Shown in pieces: positions 53,409-61,829 of a DNA stretch of 64,000 nucleotides. The first letter of the stretch is position 1. Each line of letters begins with the position of its first letter. Under the pieces are notes generated by a model that made no database searches, had not been told where the DNA came from, and saw only the letters and a program-made list of their open reading frames with translations. The translations under genes were made by a program, and so were the position numbers. This stretch comes from an uncultured Rhodospirillaceae bacterium (GTDB lineage Bacteria > Pseudomonadota > Alphaproteobacteria > Rhodospirillales > Magnetospirillaceae): contig CALABS010000019.1 of NCBI GenBank assembly GCA_937887565.1, forward strand, positions 1 through 64,000. Reading direction: 5' to 3'.

Positions 53409-54731
53409 TCATCGGCTGGGCCAGAGCGGATGGTCGGCATCGATGACGATGCTGTGGGTGTGGCGGAAGCCATCGCCCCGGCGTTCCGCATCGGCGAGGT
53501 GCGGGTGATCGAGGGGCAGATGGTCATGGGTATGCTCCAGTTCGGCCGGCTCGTGTCCCGGCCAGAGCCGGCTCGCCAGCAGCACGGCGCCGGTCGCAGC
53601 CGCGGCCAGGGCGGCGAACGCCGCTGGGATGCCCGCCGTGGCGCCGAGCCAGCCGGCCAGCGGGTACGTGAGCAGCCAGCAGGCATGGGACAGCGCGAAC
53701 TGCGCCGCGAAGACGGCGGGCCGGTCCTCCGGATGCGCCGAACGCTTCAGCAGGCGGCCCGTCGGGGTCTGGGCCAGCGAGTAGCCGAGGCCGAGCACGA
53801 ACCAGAGCGGCAGCAACGCCCCGTACGCCGGCACCCACAAGCCGGCCAGGAGACCGGCGGCGAGGAGGCCCGTGCCGGCGAGCATGGCCATGCGGTCCGA
53901 CACGGTGTCCAGCACGCGGGGCAGCAAAAGGGCGGCGAGCATCGAGCCAGCCCCGAACGCGGCGAGCGCCACCGCCGTCGCCTGCTGGTCGAGGCCGTAG
54001 CCGGCCTGGACGATCACCACGGTGTTCACGATCACCATCGAGCTTGCCGCCGCGATGGCGAGACTCAGCGCCAGCAGCCCGCGCAGGCGCGGCGTGGCGA
54101 GGTAGATGCGGATGCCCCGCGTCATCCGGTCGTAGATGCCGCGGCGGGCGTCGGACGGACGGGGGCTCGGCAGCACGACCGAGACGACCAGGGCCGCGGA
54201 CGCCAGGAAGCCGACCACCGTCCCTGCAAACAGCGTGTGGAAGCTGACCATGGTCAGCAGCAGCGCCGCCAGCATCGGGCTGACGACGCTTTCCAGATCA
54301 TAGGCGAGGCGCGACAGCGACAAGGCACGGGTGTAATCGGCCTCGTCGGGGAGCACATCGGGGATCGTGGCCTGGAAGGTCGGGGTGAAGGCCGCCGATG
54401 CCGACTGAAGAATGAAGATCAGGCCATAGACCTGCCAGACCTCGGTGACGAAGGGGAGAGCCACCGCGACGCCCGCCCGGACCAGATCGAGCGCCACCAG
54501 CATGGTCCGGCGCGGCCAGCGGTCGGCGAAGGCTCCGGCGATGGGAGCGACGCCGACATAGGCCACCATCTTGATGGCGAGCGCCGTCCCGAGCACAGCC
54601 CCGGCCTCGGCTCCCGCCAGATCGTAAGCCAGCAGGCCGAGGGCGACCGTCGCCAGTCCGGTCCCGACCAGCGCGATGACCTGGGCCAGGAAAAGATGAC
54701 GGTAGGTTCTGCACGCCAATATCCCGATCAT
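53409..54731 (-). CDS. NreB-like MFS metal efflux transporter with His-rich tail
   Basis: 440 aa; ATG 54731. About 12 TM helices (MFS_3 type; ALVGTGLATVALGLLAYDLA and FADRWPRRTMLVALDLVRAG motif A). The C-terminal ~55 residues are His-rich, HTHDHLPLDHPHLADAERRG with a later HTHS, as in NreB nickel-resistance transporters. This tail probably binds Ni or Co. The neighbourhood (RcnA, RcnR, HupE) supports this. Substrate is inferred. Confidence 0.7.
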   Translation of the reverse strand: MIGILACRTYRHLFLAQVIALVGTGLATVALGLLAYDLAGAEAGAVLGTALAIKMVAYVGVAPIAGAFADRWPRRTMLVALDLVRAGVAVALPFVTEVWQVYGLIFILQSASAAFTPTFQATIPDVLPDEADYTRALSLSRLAYDLESVVSPMLAALLLTMVSFHTLFAGTVVGFLASAALVVSVVLPSPRPSDARRGIYDRMTRGIRIYLATPRLRGLLALSLAIAAASSMVIVNTVVIVQAGYGLDQQATAVALAAFGAGSMLAALLLPRVLDTVSDRMAMLAGTGLLAAGLLAGLWVPAYGALLPLWFVLGLGYSLAQTPTGRLLKRSAHPEDRPAVFAAQFALSHACWLLTYPLAGWLGATAGIPAAFAALAAAATGAVLLASRLWPGHEPAELEHTHDHLPLDHPHLADAERRGDGFRHTHSIVIDADHPLWPSR

Positions 54732-54834
54732 GTTTCAAACCCGGTGTATGGATGATCCGCCGTTGCCGGTGGCGGCGGAAAATTGGCGGGCGCGCTTCCG
54801 CGCCTTTGCTCCGGCCCGGACCTTGAACGACGCT

Positions 54835-55326
54835 TTATTTCGCGTGCCCGGTGTGGGTCGGGCCTGAGGCGCCGGCCTTGTCCACGGCGACCTCGACCAT
54901 GATCCGGCCGGCCCGTTCGAAGATCAGCGTGAGCGGCAGGCGATCGCCGGCCCGCAGGGGATGCCTGGTCCCCGTCAGCATGATGTGCAGGTTGGCGCCG
55001 GGGTTGAGTTCGACCGATTGTCCGGCCGGCACCTCGACCGACGAGACCGGACGCATCTGCATGACGCCGCTGTCGGTCGCACGGGTATGGTGGATCTCGG
55101 CGCTGTCTGCGATTGCGGTTTCGGCGCCGATCAGGTGGTCCGGAGCCGAACCGTCATTGCGCACCGTCATGTAGACGGCGGCCGTGCGGGCGGCACCGGC
55201 GGTCGCCCGCGACCAAGGACGCTCGATCGTCAGTGGACCGCTTGTGCCGTCCTGTGCGGCCGCCGATGCCGCAAGCAGGGTGGTGGCGACCAGAGCCCGG
55301 CCCAGCGCGTTACGACAGTCCGCCAT
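54835..55326 (-). CDS. PCu(A)C-type periplasmic copper chaperone
   Basis: 163 aa from ATG 55326, which overlaps the rcnA stop by 17 nt. Signal peptide (LGRALVATTLLAASAAAQ). The PCuAC domain shows AAVYMTVRNDG, AEIHHTRATDSGVMQMRPVS, ELNPGANLHIMLTGTRHPLR, with the HxnM...HxM copper site. It normally delivers Cu(I) to cytochrome oxidase assembly. It is placed downstream of the nickel/cobalt exporter. Confidence 0.88.
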   Translation of the reverse strand: MADCRNALGRALVATTLLAASAAAQDGTSGPLTIERPWSRATAGAARTAAVYMTVRNDGSAPDHLIGAETAIADSAEIHHTRATDSGVMQMRPVSSVEVPAGQSVELNPGANLHIMLTGTRHPLRAGDRLPLTLIFERAGRIMVEVAVDKAGASGPTHTGHAK

Positions 55327-56488
55327 GGAAGCCTCCGAGTCCGGCCAGCGTGTAGCCCAGCCCCCGCAGGCCATGAACGCCGACGTACAGGCCGACCAGA
55401 ATGATCAGGGCGCTCGACACGTAAGGAGCGCGGCGGGCGATCAGGGTAAAGGTCCCCGACCAGCGGCGTTCGGCGTGACGAACGCCCAGCGCGGCGATGG
55501 CGCCGGAGGCCATCATCGTCACCGCCAGCCCGATGCTGAAGCACAGGACGAGCGTGGCGCCGAGCGCGAACTCCTTCAATTGCAGGCACAGGAGAAGAAC
55601 CGTGATGGCGGCCGGACAGGGGATAAGCCCGCCGGTCAGGCCGAACACGATGATCTGCCCGGTCGTCACCGTCCGGCCGGCGAAACGGCGCTGGATGTCC
55701 GAGGCGTGCGCCCGTTCGTGCGCATCCTGGTAGCCGTCCTGCCCCAGTTCCAGACCACCGGCCGGACCGTGATCGTGGGAATGCCCGTGGTCGTGCTCGA
55801 CGAAGCGGACCGGATATTCATGAACATGGCCACCATGCCCGACCCGGATGGTGGCGACGAACTCATGGGGTTCGGGAATGGCATCGACCGATTCCAGATA
55901 GGGGCCGCGGTCCAGCAGCGGGAAACGCTGCCGCGTCCCGTCCGGCCGGACCGTCTCGACGGACACCTCGCCCGGATCGGGAGTCGGAGCGGGGCGACCG
56001 CGCTGCTCGGAGCGGATGCGGAAGCGGGGAGGAACCTTGTCCTCGAACACCTCCAGCACCAGCACGTCGCCGTGGCCGGTATCGACGCGATGCTCGTCCG
56101 CCCCATGGGAAAGGCTGTGGCCGGCGTGCATCCGCTCCTGCTGCTGTTCGCGCCACGTCCGCGCCAGCATCCAGAGCGCCACGCCGACGATGAGGACGGC
56201 CGAGGCCAGTTGGAAATAAGGTTCGGTCGTCTCGGCGTTCCATCCCTCCCCGAGCCGCATTCCGGCCAGCGCCACGACCCAGACCACCAGCGTGTGCGAA
56301 ACGGTGGCGGCGAGGCCGAGAAGAACCGCCTGGGCAAGGGTGCCGCGGATGGCGACGATGAAGGCGGCCATCATGGTTTTCGAATGGCCGGGCTCCAGCC
56401 CGTGCAGCGCACCGAGAAGAATGGCGCTCGGGATGAAGAACCACGCTTGCGTGGCGCCCTGCTGAAGCAGGGCGGCGAAGTCGGGCAT
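55310..56488 (-). CDS. rcnA: Nickel/cobalt efflux protein RcnA
   Basis: 392 aa from ATG 56488 (a TTG at 56,500 overlapping the rcnR stop is possible). NicO/RcnA family: LLGALHGLEPGHSKTMMAAF with the HxxxxxxH pattern, a long His/Asp-rich cytoplasmic or periplasmic loop with HDHGHSHDHGPAGG and HAGHSLSHG, then LTGGLIPCPAAITVLLLCLQ. The loop is far longer than in E. coli RcnA (274 aa), with an extra beta-like domain. Exports Ni2+/Co2+. It is under RcnR control by gene order and the operator upstream of rcnR. Confidence 0.9.
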   Translation of the reverse strand: MPDFAALLQQGATQAWFFIPSAILLGALHGLEPGHSKTMMAAFIVAIRGTLAQAVLLGLAATVSHTLVVWVVALAGMRLGEGWNAETTEPYFQLASAVLIVGVALWMLARTWREQQQERMHAGHSLSHGADEHRVDTGHGDVLVLEVFEDKVPPRFRIRSEQRGRPAPTPDPGEVSVETVRPDGTRQRFPLLDRGPYLESVDAIPEPHEFVATIRVGHGGHVHEYPVRFVEHDHGHSHDHGPAGGLELGQDGYQDAHERAHASDIQRRFAGRTVTTGQIIVFGLTGGLIPCPAAITVLLLCLQLKEFALGATLVLCFSIGLAVTMMASGAIAALGVRHAERRWSGTFTLIARRAPYVSSALIILVGLYVGVHGLRGLGYTLAGLGGFHGGLS

Positions 56489-56496
56489 GTCGAGCC

Positions 56497-56766
56497 TCAA
56501 AGATATTTGGTGATCGCCTTGAATTCGCCGATCGCATCCCGTGTTTCAGCCGTCGCGGTCGTCGCCGCGGCATCCAGACAGTGATCCAGATGGTCGTGGA
56601 TCAGGATCTTCTTGGCCTCACGCACCGCGTTCTCCACGGCACAGAGTTGCTGGGCGATATCAAGGCAGGGGCGGCCGGCCTCGATCATGTCGATGATGCC
56701 GCGCAGGTGACCATCGGCACGCTTGAGGCGCATGACGATGTCGGGGTGGGAATGGTGCTTGCTCAT
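56497..56766 (-). CDS. rcnR: RcnR/FrmR-family metal-sensing repressor
   Basis: 89 aa; ATG 56766. MSKHHSHPDIVMRLKRADGH, then CLDIAQQLCAV (Cys34) and IHDHLDHC (57-63) supply the metal ligands of the CsoR/RcnR fold. Its own promoter region carries TATCCCC-CTGGA-GGGGATA. It precedes rcnA by 8 nt, and a TTGA overlap exists. Very like the second family member at 61.4 kb. Confidence 0.9.
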   Translation of the reverse strand: MSKHHSHPDIVMRLKRADGHLRGIIDMIEAGRPCLDIAQQLCAVENAVREAKKILIHDHLDHCLDAAATTATAETRDAIGEFKAITKYL

Positions 56767-56778
56767 CGCGGCATATGG

Positions 56779-56797
56779 TATCCCCCTGGAGGGGATA
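56779..56797. promoter_or_regulatory. RcnR operator 1
   Basis: TATCCCC-CTGGA-GGGGATA, a perfect 7-bp dyad 12 nt upstream of the rcnR start. Matches the G/C-tract operators of RcnR/FrmR-type repressors. Confidence 0.7.
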
Positions 56798-56890
56798 GAG
56801 TCAATTAGCCTATCTCAGATGGGGAAGCGCTTTATCTGCCGCCAAATCCAGTGAGATGCTCACGGAGTTGACGCCGGAGACAACATAGGG

Positions 56891-56909
56891 TATCCCCCTG
56901 GATAGGATA
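56891..56909. promoter_or_regulatory. RcnR operator 2, before the His-rich/HupE operon
   Basis: TATCC-CCCTGGATA-GGATA resembles operator 1 (TATCCCCCTGGA identical, then TAGGATA), 51 nt upstream of ATG 56961. It suggests joint regulation of both directions by RcnR. Confidence 0.6.
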
Positions 56910-56960
56910 GTGAGCGGCGATCTCGGGTCGCCCGCCTCACGGCCCCTTGTGTCCAGCACC

Positions 56961-57347
56961 ATGATGCCGATGCCGATACGGTCCCTTTCCACTCTGCTGC
57001 GTTTCGCGACCATCCTTGCGCTGATGGCCGGGGTTCTGGCGTTTGGAACCCATGCTCTTCCGGGCAAAGGGGCAGCCATGATTCAGGTGTCGGCCATCGG
57101 AGCGTCCGGGGGGGACGACGGTGCGCACGGTCATTCGCACGAGGATTGGGACGGTGGTGGGCCTGTGAAGCACACGCACAGCCACAATCCGGGCGACCAT
57201 TCCCACGACACCCTGAATTCGGGGACGGTGCCTGGGGCCGCAACCGGCCTGCGCGGCCTCTCCTGGCTTCTGGCACTCTCGGACCCGGCCTCCGGCCGCC
57301 GACTCGCCCCTCCGGACCGTCCGCCCCGCACCGACGCTGTCGTGTGA
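56961..57347 (+). CDS. Small His-rich periplasmic or membrane protein
   Basis: 128 aa from ATG 56961. A signal or TM segment LLRFATILALMAGVLAFGTH (about residues 11-30) is followed by a His-rich region, HGHSHEDWDGG and KHTHSHNPGDHSHD (about 55-85), apt for metal binding. The tail is disordered and Pro/Arg-rich. No Pfam-type domain recognised. First gene of the operon with hupE, under RcnR-like operator 2. Could buffer Ni/Co in the periplasm. Confidence 0.65.
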   Translation: MMPMPIRSLSTLLRFATILALMAGVLAFGTHALPGKGAAMIQVSAIGASGGDDGAHGHSHEDWDGGGPVKHTHSHNPGDHSHDTLNSGTVPGAATGLRGLSWLLALSDPASGRRLAPPDRPPRTDAVV

Positions 57348-57405
57348 CATCGGGCCGCCCTTTGCCGCGGGCGGCTTTCCACCGAACAGCCATTGGACCT
57401 GAATC

Positions 57406-58131
57406 ATGACTCCATCGTTGCGGAGCGACCGGCCGCGCCCGCTCATCGCGTGCGCCGTCCTTCCGATGCTCGCATTCGCGCTTCTGCTGCTCACCGGTGC
57501 CGATGCCCTGGCTCATGGCGTCCCCGAAGGCGACAAAGGATACATCCAGGAAATCACCGGGATGCATCTGCTGCCGTTCCTCTATCTCGGGGCCAAGCAC
57601 ATGATGACCGGGTACGATCACCTTCTCTTCCTCTTCGGGGTAATTTTCTTTCTCTACAAGCTCGAACACATTGCCATCTACGTCAGCCTGTTTGCGCTCG
57701 GGCACTCGACCACCCTGCTGCTCGGCGTGCTGTTCGACACCAACGTCAGCTCCTACCTGATCGACGCCATCATCGGGCTGTCGGTCGTCTACAAGGCGCT
57801 CGACAACCTCGGCGCTTACCAGCGCTGGTTCGGCGTGCAGCCCAACACCAAGGTGGCGACCCTGGTCTTCGGTCTCTTCCACGGGTTCGGTCTGGCGACC
57901 AAGATCCGGGAGTTCGAGATCGCGCCGGATGGGCTGATCCCCAACCTGCTGGCCTTCAACGTCGGCGTGGAAGTCGGCCAGATGCTGGCCCTCGCCACCA
58001 TCCTGATCGTCATGGGCTTCTGGCGCCGCACCGACGGCTTCCTGCGCCACGCCTACACCGCCAACGTCGTGATGATGACCGCCGGCTTCATGCTGATCGG
58101 CTACCAGCTGACCGGCTGGACCGTCGCCTGA
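57406..58131 (+). CDS. hupE: HupE/UreJ-family nickel/cobalt transporter
   Basis: 241 aa; ATG 57406. Signal-like N-terminus, then AHGVPEGDKGYIQEI with the HupE start, HMMTGYDHLLFLFGVIFFLY (HX5DH metal motif), ALGHSTTLLLGVLF and GLFHGFGLATKIRE; about seven TM helices. The family permits Ni2+/Co2+ passage. In an efflux context it may work as exporter; direction not shown by sequence. Confidence 0.88.
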   Translation: MTPSLRSDRPRPLIACAVLPMLAFALLLLTGADALAHGVPEGDKGYIQEITGMHLLPFLYLGAKHMMTGYDHLLFLFGVIFFLYKLEHIAIYVSLFALGHSTTLLLGVLFDTNVSSYLIDAIIGLSVVYKALDNLGAYQRWFGVQPNTKVATLVFGLFHGFGLATKIREFEIAPDGLIPNLLAFNVGVEVGQMLALATILIVMGFWRRTDGFLRHAYTANVVMMTAGFMLIGYQLTGWTVA

Positions 58132-58152
58132 TCTTCAAGGAATTTCAAAGCT

Positions 58153-58839
58153 ATGCACAACGTCAATATTCCCCCTGCCTCCGAGCTGCCGTCCACCCGG
58201 CAGCTCCTGCGCTCCACGGCGATCGCTGCGGCGACCGCCGCCGTCCTGCTCGTCACCACCGTCCTTCCGGCCGAGTACGGCATCGATCCCACCGGAGTCG
58301 GGGGCGTGCTCGGCCTGACGGCGATGGGCGAGATCAAGACCCAACTCCAGGAGGAGGCCGAAGCGAATCGCCTCCGTGACCAGAGCGCGGCTCCGAACGC
58401 TCTCCAGCAGCGTTCCAGCCTCGATACCGTGGGAGAGGTTCTGGCCAACCTCTTCATCTCGCCGGCGGTCGCGCAGATGCTCCCCGCCCAGGGCGCCGTC
58501 CTCGTGGCGCAGGCCGACCGCTCGGACACCACCACGCTCACGCTGAAGCCGGGCGAAGGGGCCGAGGTGAAAGCGGTCGTCGCCGAGGGGGCGACGGTGA
58601 CCTACCGTTGGACGGTCGCCGGCGGGGTGGTGAACCACGACACCCACGGCGAACCGGGCAACGGACAGGGCCAGACCCACAGCTACAAGAAGGGCCGCGG
58701 CGTCTCCGGTGACGAGGGCAGCTTTCGGGCGGTCTTCGACGGAACACACGGCTGGTTCTGGCGCAACCGCGACAGCGCGCCGGTCACCATCACCCTGACC
58801 ACCAGCGGCGCCTACACCGATCTCAAGCGCAAGCTGTAA
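58153..58839 (+). CDS. Transmembrane-anchor protein of the HupE operon
   Basis: 228 aa; ATG 58153, 21 nt after hupE. One TM helix near residues 24-40 (IAAATAAVLLVTTVLP), then a linker with ISPAVAQ, then a C-terminal beta-rich domain: TLTLKPGEGAEVKAVVAEGA, VTYRWTVAGGVVNHDTHGEP, GTHGWFWRNRDSAPVTITLT. This pattern recurs next to hupE-like genes in other metal loci; I cannot name a function. Confidence 0.7.
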   Translation: MHNVNIPPASELPSTRQLLRSTAIAAATAAVLLVTTVLPAEYGIDPTGVGGVLGLTAMGEIKTQLQEEAEANRLRDQSAAPNALQQRSSLDTVGEVLANLFISPAVAQMLPAQGAVLVAQADRSDTTTLTLKPGEGAEVKAVVAEGATVTYRWTVAGGVVNHDTHGEPGNGQGQTHSYKKGRGVSGDEGSFRAVFDGTHGWFWRNRDSAPVTITLTTSGAYTDLKRKL

Positions 58840-58849
58840 GGGCGCACCC

Positions 58850-58883
58850 GGGTGTCCGTGCCGGCTTTCCGGTGCGGACACCC
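58850..58883 (+). terminator. Strong hairpin after the HupE operon
   Basis: GGGTGTCCG / CGGACACCC, 9-bp perfect arms enclosing an inner CCGG/CCGG stem with CTTT loop, starting 11 nt after the stop codon. No clear T-run. Confidence 0.5.
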
Positions 58884-58924
58884 TCCGGGTCTTCCGCCTG
58901 CCGAAAGGGCGGCCCCTCTGGAGG

Positions 58925-59356
58925 ATGGCCATGGACGATGCCGCCGCCTTGGCGGGACTGTTTGCCGCCGCTCTGCTCGCCGCCACGATCCTGCCGGCCC
59001 AGTCGGAGGCGGTCCTGGTGGGCATGCACCTTGCCGAGACGCATTCGAAGGTGACGCTGGTCAGCGTGGCGACCATCGGCAACGTGCTGGGCTCCCTGGT
59101 GAACTGGGTCCTGGGCCGCTATCTGGTCCACTTTCGCGACCGGCGCTGGTTTCCGGTGAAGGCCGAGCTGATCGACCGTGCCACCGCTTGGTACCGGAAA
59201 TGGGGGGTCTGGTCGCTGCTCCTCGCCTGGGCTCCCTTCATCGGCGACCCGCTCACCCTGGTCGCCGGAATCCTGCGGGAGAATGTCTGGGTGTTCCTCG
59301 TGCTGGTCACCATCGGCAAGGCCGCCCGCTACATCGCCGTGGTGATGATCGCATGA
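58925..59356 (+). CDS. YqaA/DedA-like SNARE-associated membrane protein
   Basis: 143 aa; ATG 58925 (GGAGGATGGCC precedes). VATIGNVLGSLVNWVLGRYL, WGVWSLLLAWAPFIGDPLTL and VAGILRENVWVFLVLVTIGK give about four TM segments and the YqaA signature. DedA-like proteins may flip lipids. Overlaps the next gene (ATGATG). Confidence 0.85.
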   Translation: MAMDDAAALAGLFAAALLAATILPAQSEAVLVGMHLAETHSKVTLVSVATIGNVLGSLVNWVLGRYLVHFRDRRWFPVKAELIDRATAWYRKWGVWSLLLAWAPFIGDPLTLVAGILRENVWVFLVLVTIGKAARYIAVVMIA

Positions 59357-59775
59357 TGCACCCGTTCCTGGTCTTTCTCCTGATCGTCATCGGTGCGCTG
59401 TCGTACCCTGACGATGGTCACGCCCAGGGGGCCGGCGGCAAGCCGCCTCCGCCGCCGGTGCTGCGCATCCGCCCCGTGATGGTGCCGGTGATACAGGCGG
59501 GGAACGTCAAGCGCTACGTCACCGTCGAAGTCACGCTTGAGCTGGCCGACCCTCAGGCGCTGCCCGTTGCCCAGAGCAAGCTCCCGCGTCTTCAGGACAT
59601 CATGCTCCGCCTGTTCTACGACGCCCTTCGCATCGGCTGGATCGAGGATGGCGACATCGTCAACATGGCGGCGCTGCGCCGACGGATCGACGAGGAAAGC
59701 GAGCGCCTGCTCGGTCATGATGCGGTCACCCAGGTTGCCGTCCTGCCCCTCGCCCGGCAAAGTGCGTGGCCTTGA
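59353..59775 (+). CDS. FliL-like exported protein
   Basis: 140 aa; ATG 59353. N-terminal signal MMHPFLVFLLIVIGALSYP, Pro-rich stretch, then a folded part KRYVTVEVTLELADPQALPV and LQDIMLRLFYDALRIGWIED, with INMAALRRRIDEES-like helices. The pattern recalls the C-terminal domain of FliL-type proteins, weak similarity only. Coupled to the YqaA gene. Confidence 0.5.
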   Translation: MMHPFLVFLLIVIGALSYPDDGHAQGAGGKPPPPPVLRIRPVMVPVIQAGNVKRYVTVEVTLELADPQALPVAQSKLPRLQDIMLRLFYDALRIGWIEDGDIVNMAALRRRIDEESERLLGHDAVTQVAVLPLARQSAWP

Positions 59776-59894
59776 TCACTGCGGTCGCCACCCTGCCGGA
59801 CGCTCCGGAAAAGAGGTCGTGACGCTTTGTCGGAGTACGTGACCACCGGCAAGCCGATCACCATTGTTTCGTCATTCAGCCCGAGGATTGCTCC

Positions 59895-60371
59895 ATGACC
59901 CCATGCCCTTGCGGCTCCGGCCGTTCCTTCGACGGGTGCTGCGGCCCGATCCTGGCCGGGGCGCCCGCTCCCACGGCCGAGGCGCTGATGCGGTCGCGCT
60001 ACACGGCCTTTGTCCGGCGCGATCTGGATCATGTCGAGCGCACGCACGCGCCGGAAATCCGCGACGACTTCAACCGGGGCGAGGCCGAGCGGGTTGCGGA
60101 TGAAGCGGAGTGGCAGCGCCTGGACGTCGTGCGCGCCAACGAAGAGGGCGATGCCGCAACGGTCGAGTTCCTGATTCATTTCCGTCGCGATGGGAAGGAC
60201 CTGCGCCATCACGAACGGGCGACGTTCCGACGGGAGGGCGGGGAATGGTTCTATGTTCAAGGCGACGTCAACCCGAAGGGGGAACCGCGCCGGGTGGTGA
60301 AGGTCGGGCGCAACGAACCCTGCCCCTGCGGGTCGGGGAAGAAGTTCAAGACCTGCTGCGGTGCCGCCTGA
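59895..60371 (+). CDS. ychJ: YchJ-family protein with two SEC-C motifs
   Basis: 158 aa; ATG 59895. An N-terminal zinc motif CPCGSGRSFDGCC and a C-terminal CPCGSGKKFKTCC enclose the NTF2-like domain (AEALMRSRYTAFVRRDLDHV; EFLIHFRRDGKDLRHHERA). Two SEC-C motifs, one at each end, are the known YchJ arrangement. Role is uncharacterised. Confidence 0.88.
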   Translation: MTPCPCGSGRSFDGCCGPILAGAPAPTAEALMRSRYTAFVRRDLDHVERTHAPEIRDDFNRGEAERVADEAEWQRLDVVRANEEGDAATVEFLIHFRRDGKDLRHHERATFRREGGEWFYVQGDVNPKGEPRRVVKVGRNEPCPCGSGKKFKTCCGAA

Positions 60372-60403
60372 GCCGGCGGTGACCGAGCCGAGGGGAGATC
60401 GCC

Positions 60404-61171
60404 TTGGACCCGCATTTTTCCTGCACCGCCTGCGGCAAATGCTGTCATGGCTGGCTGCCACTGACGCTGAAGGACGCCGTCACCCACGCCGGCCGCTTTC
60501 CGCTGGCCATGATGTGGACGCCGGTGCGCACGAACGCAAAGTCCTACGAGCTGGCGACGACGCTGGGCGCCACGGTGCGTCTGCCCAGCCGGAAGATGGT
60601 GGCGGTGCTGATCATGCCGACCGCCTATCTGCCTTCCTCGTTCCCGTGTCCGGAGTTGCAGGACGACGGCCTCTGCGGCATCCACGCCGAGAAACCGTCG
60701 CGCTGCCGGACCATGCCCTTCTACCCTTACCGGGAAGAGAAGGACCAAGCCGACCTACTGATCCCCCGCAAGGGCTGGCAATGCGACGTCTCGGCGGCGG
60801 CTCCGGTCGTCTACCGCAATCACACCATTCTCGACCGGACCGACTTCGACCGGGAGCGGCAGGAGCTTCTCGACCAGGCTCCCGTGATGCGGAGCTATGT
60901 CGAGTATGTCCTGAAATACATGCCGTGGATTCTCAACGATCTTGCCGCCATGGCGGCCAAGCCGACCGGGGGCAATCTCTTCACCAGCCTGTCGTCCTTT
61001 CTCACCGCCACCCGCCGGCCGGACGCCGCGGCCCTGGCGGCCGCCCAGGCGCCGCTGATGCAGACGATGGCCGAACGCACACGCGACGACCCCGCGCTGC
61101 GCGACTATCACCGCAACTACGCGGGATGGGCAAAGGAGATGGAAAGTCTCGCCCGGCGGCACACCGGATGA
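60404..61171 (+). CDS. YkgJ-family cysteine-cluster protein
   Basis: 255 aa; start TTG 60404 (GAGGGGAGAT upstream). FSCTACGKCCHGW at residues 6-18 and FPCPELQDDGLCGIHAEKPSRCRTMPFYPY in the middle supply the Cys cluster (Fe-S or Zn). The rest is helical. It lies in the metal-resistance region; substrate or partner unknown. Confidence 0.82.
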   Translation: MDPHFSCTACGKCCHGWLPLTLKDAVTHAGRFPLAMMWTPVRTNAKSYELATTLGATVRLPSRKMVAVLIMPTAYLPSSFPCPELQDDGLCGIHAEKPSRCRTMPFYPYREEKDQADLLIPRKGWQCDVSAAAPVVYRNHTILDRTDFDRERQELLDQAPVMRSYVEYVLKYMPWILNDLAAMAAKPTGGNLFTSLSSFLTATRRPDAAALAAAQAPLMQTMAERTRDDPALRDYHRNYAGWAKEMESLARRHTG

Positions 61172-61322
61172 TCGCGGCTGCGCCGGCCTCAGAACCACGG
61201 TTGACTGGTGCCGATAACGGCGCCTGTGGTATGCCGCCCAGGGACAAGCTGGCGTCCCGCTGGCCCGCTCGCCCCCGGGAGCGTTTTCAGCTTATAAAGA
61301 TATGCATTTTGGACAGGGGTTG

Positions 61323-61348
61323 CCCTATCCAGCCTCAGGAGGATAGGG
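61323..61348. promoter_or_regulatory. RcnR-type operator 3
   Basis: CCCTATCC-(10 nt)-GGATAGGG, arms of 8 bp, immediately before the second RcnR/FrmR gene and overlapping its ribosome-binding site. Half-site TATCC is shared with operators 1 and 2. Confidence 0.6.
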
Positions 61349-61355
61349 TCACGCC

Positions 61356-61625
61356 ATGAGTGAACACGCGTCTCACCCCGACATCGTGAAGCGTCTGAAG
61401 CGCGCCGAAGGGCACCTGCGCAGCGTCATCGAGATGATCGAGAGCGGGCGGCCTTGCCTTGATGTGGCGCAGCAGATGAGCGCCGTCGTGAAGGCGCTGG
61501 AGAACGCCAAGACGGCGTTCATCCATGACCATATCGACCACTGCTTCGAGCGGGCGGTCGATGCCACGGGGCCTGACACCAAGGTGGCGCTCCGCGAATT
61601 CAAGGATATCACCAAGTATCTTTGA
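61356..61625 (+). CDS. Second RcnR/FrmR-family metal-sensing repressor
   Basis: 89 aa; ATG 61356. MSEHASHPDIVKRLKRAEGH, CLDVAQQMSAV, FIHDHIDHCF and the same ending FKDITKYL as rcnR. The two proteins are close paralogues. No adjacent transporter gene is downstream on the same strand (integrase is opposite), so it may regulate itself or the rcnA/hupE operons. Confidence 0.88.
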   Translation: MSEHASHPDIVKRLKRAEGHLRSVIEMIESGRPCLDVAQQMSAVVKALENAKTAFIHDHIDHCFERAVDATGPDTKVALREFKDITKYL

Positions 61626-61829
61626 GGATGTTTTCTATAATTGAGCAGAGCTAATTCTGCGGTCATAGTTGCTCAGCTTGCCGATTATCTATGATATTTT
61701 GTTGCGTCTCTCTATAAATGGCGGAGCATTTTGGTGACAAGATTGCCTCCACGCCTGGGCCGCGATGATCAGAGAAATGATGTAGAGCACCACAGCAACA
61801 CCCCGATCATGACGAGGGCGGACACTCTC

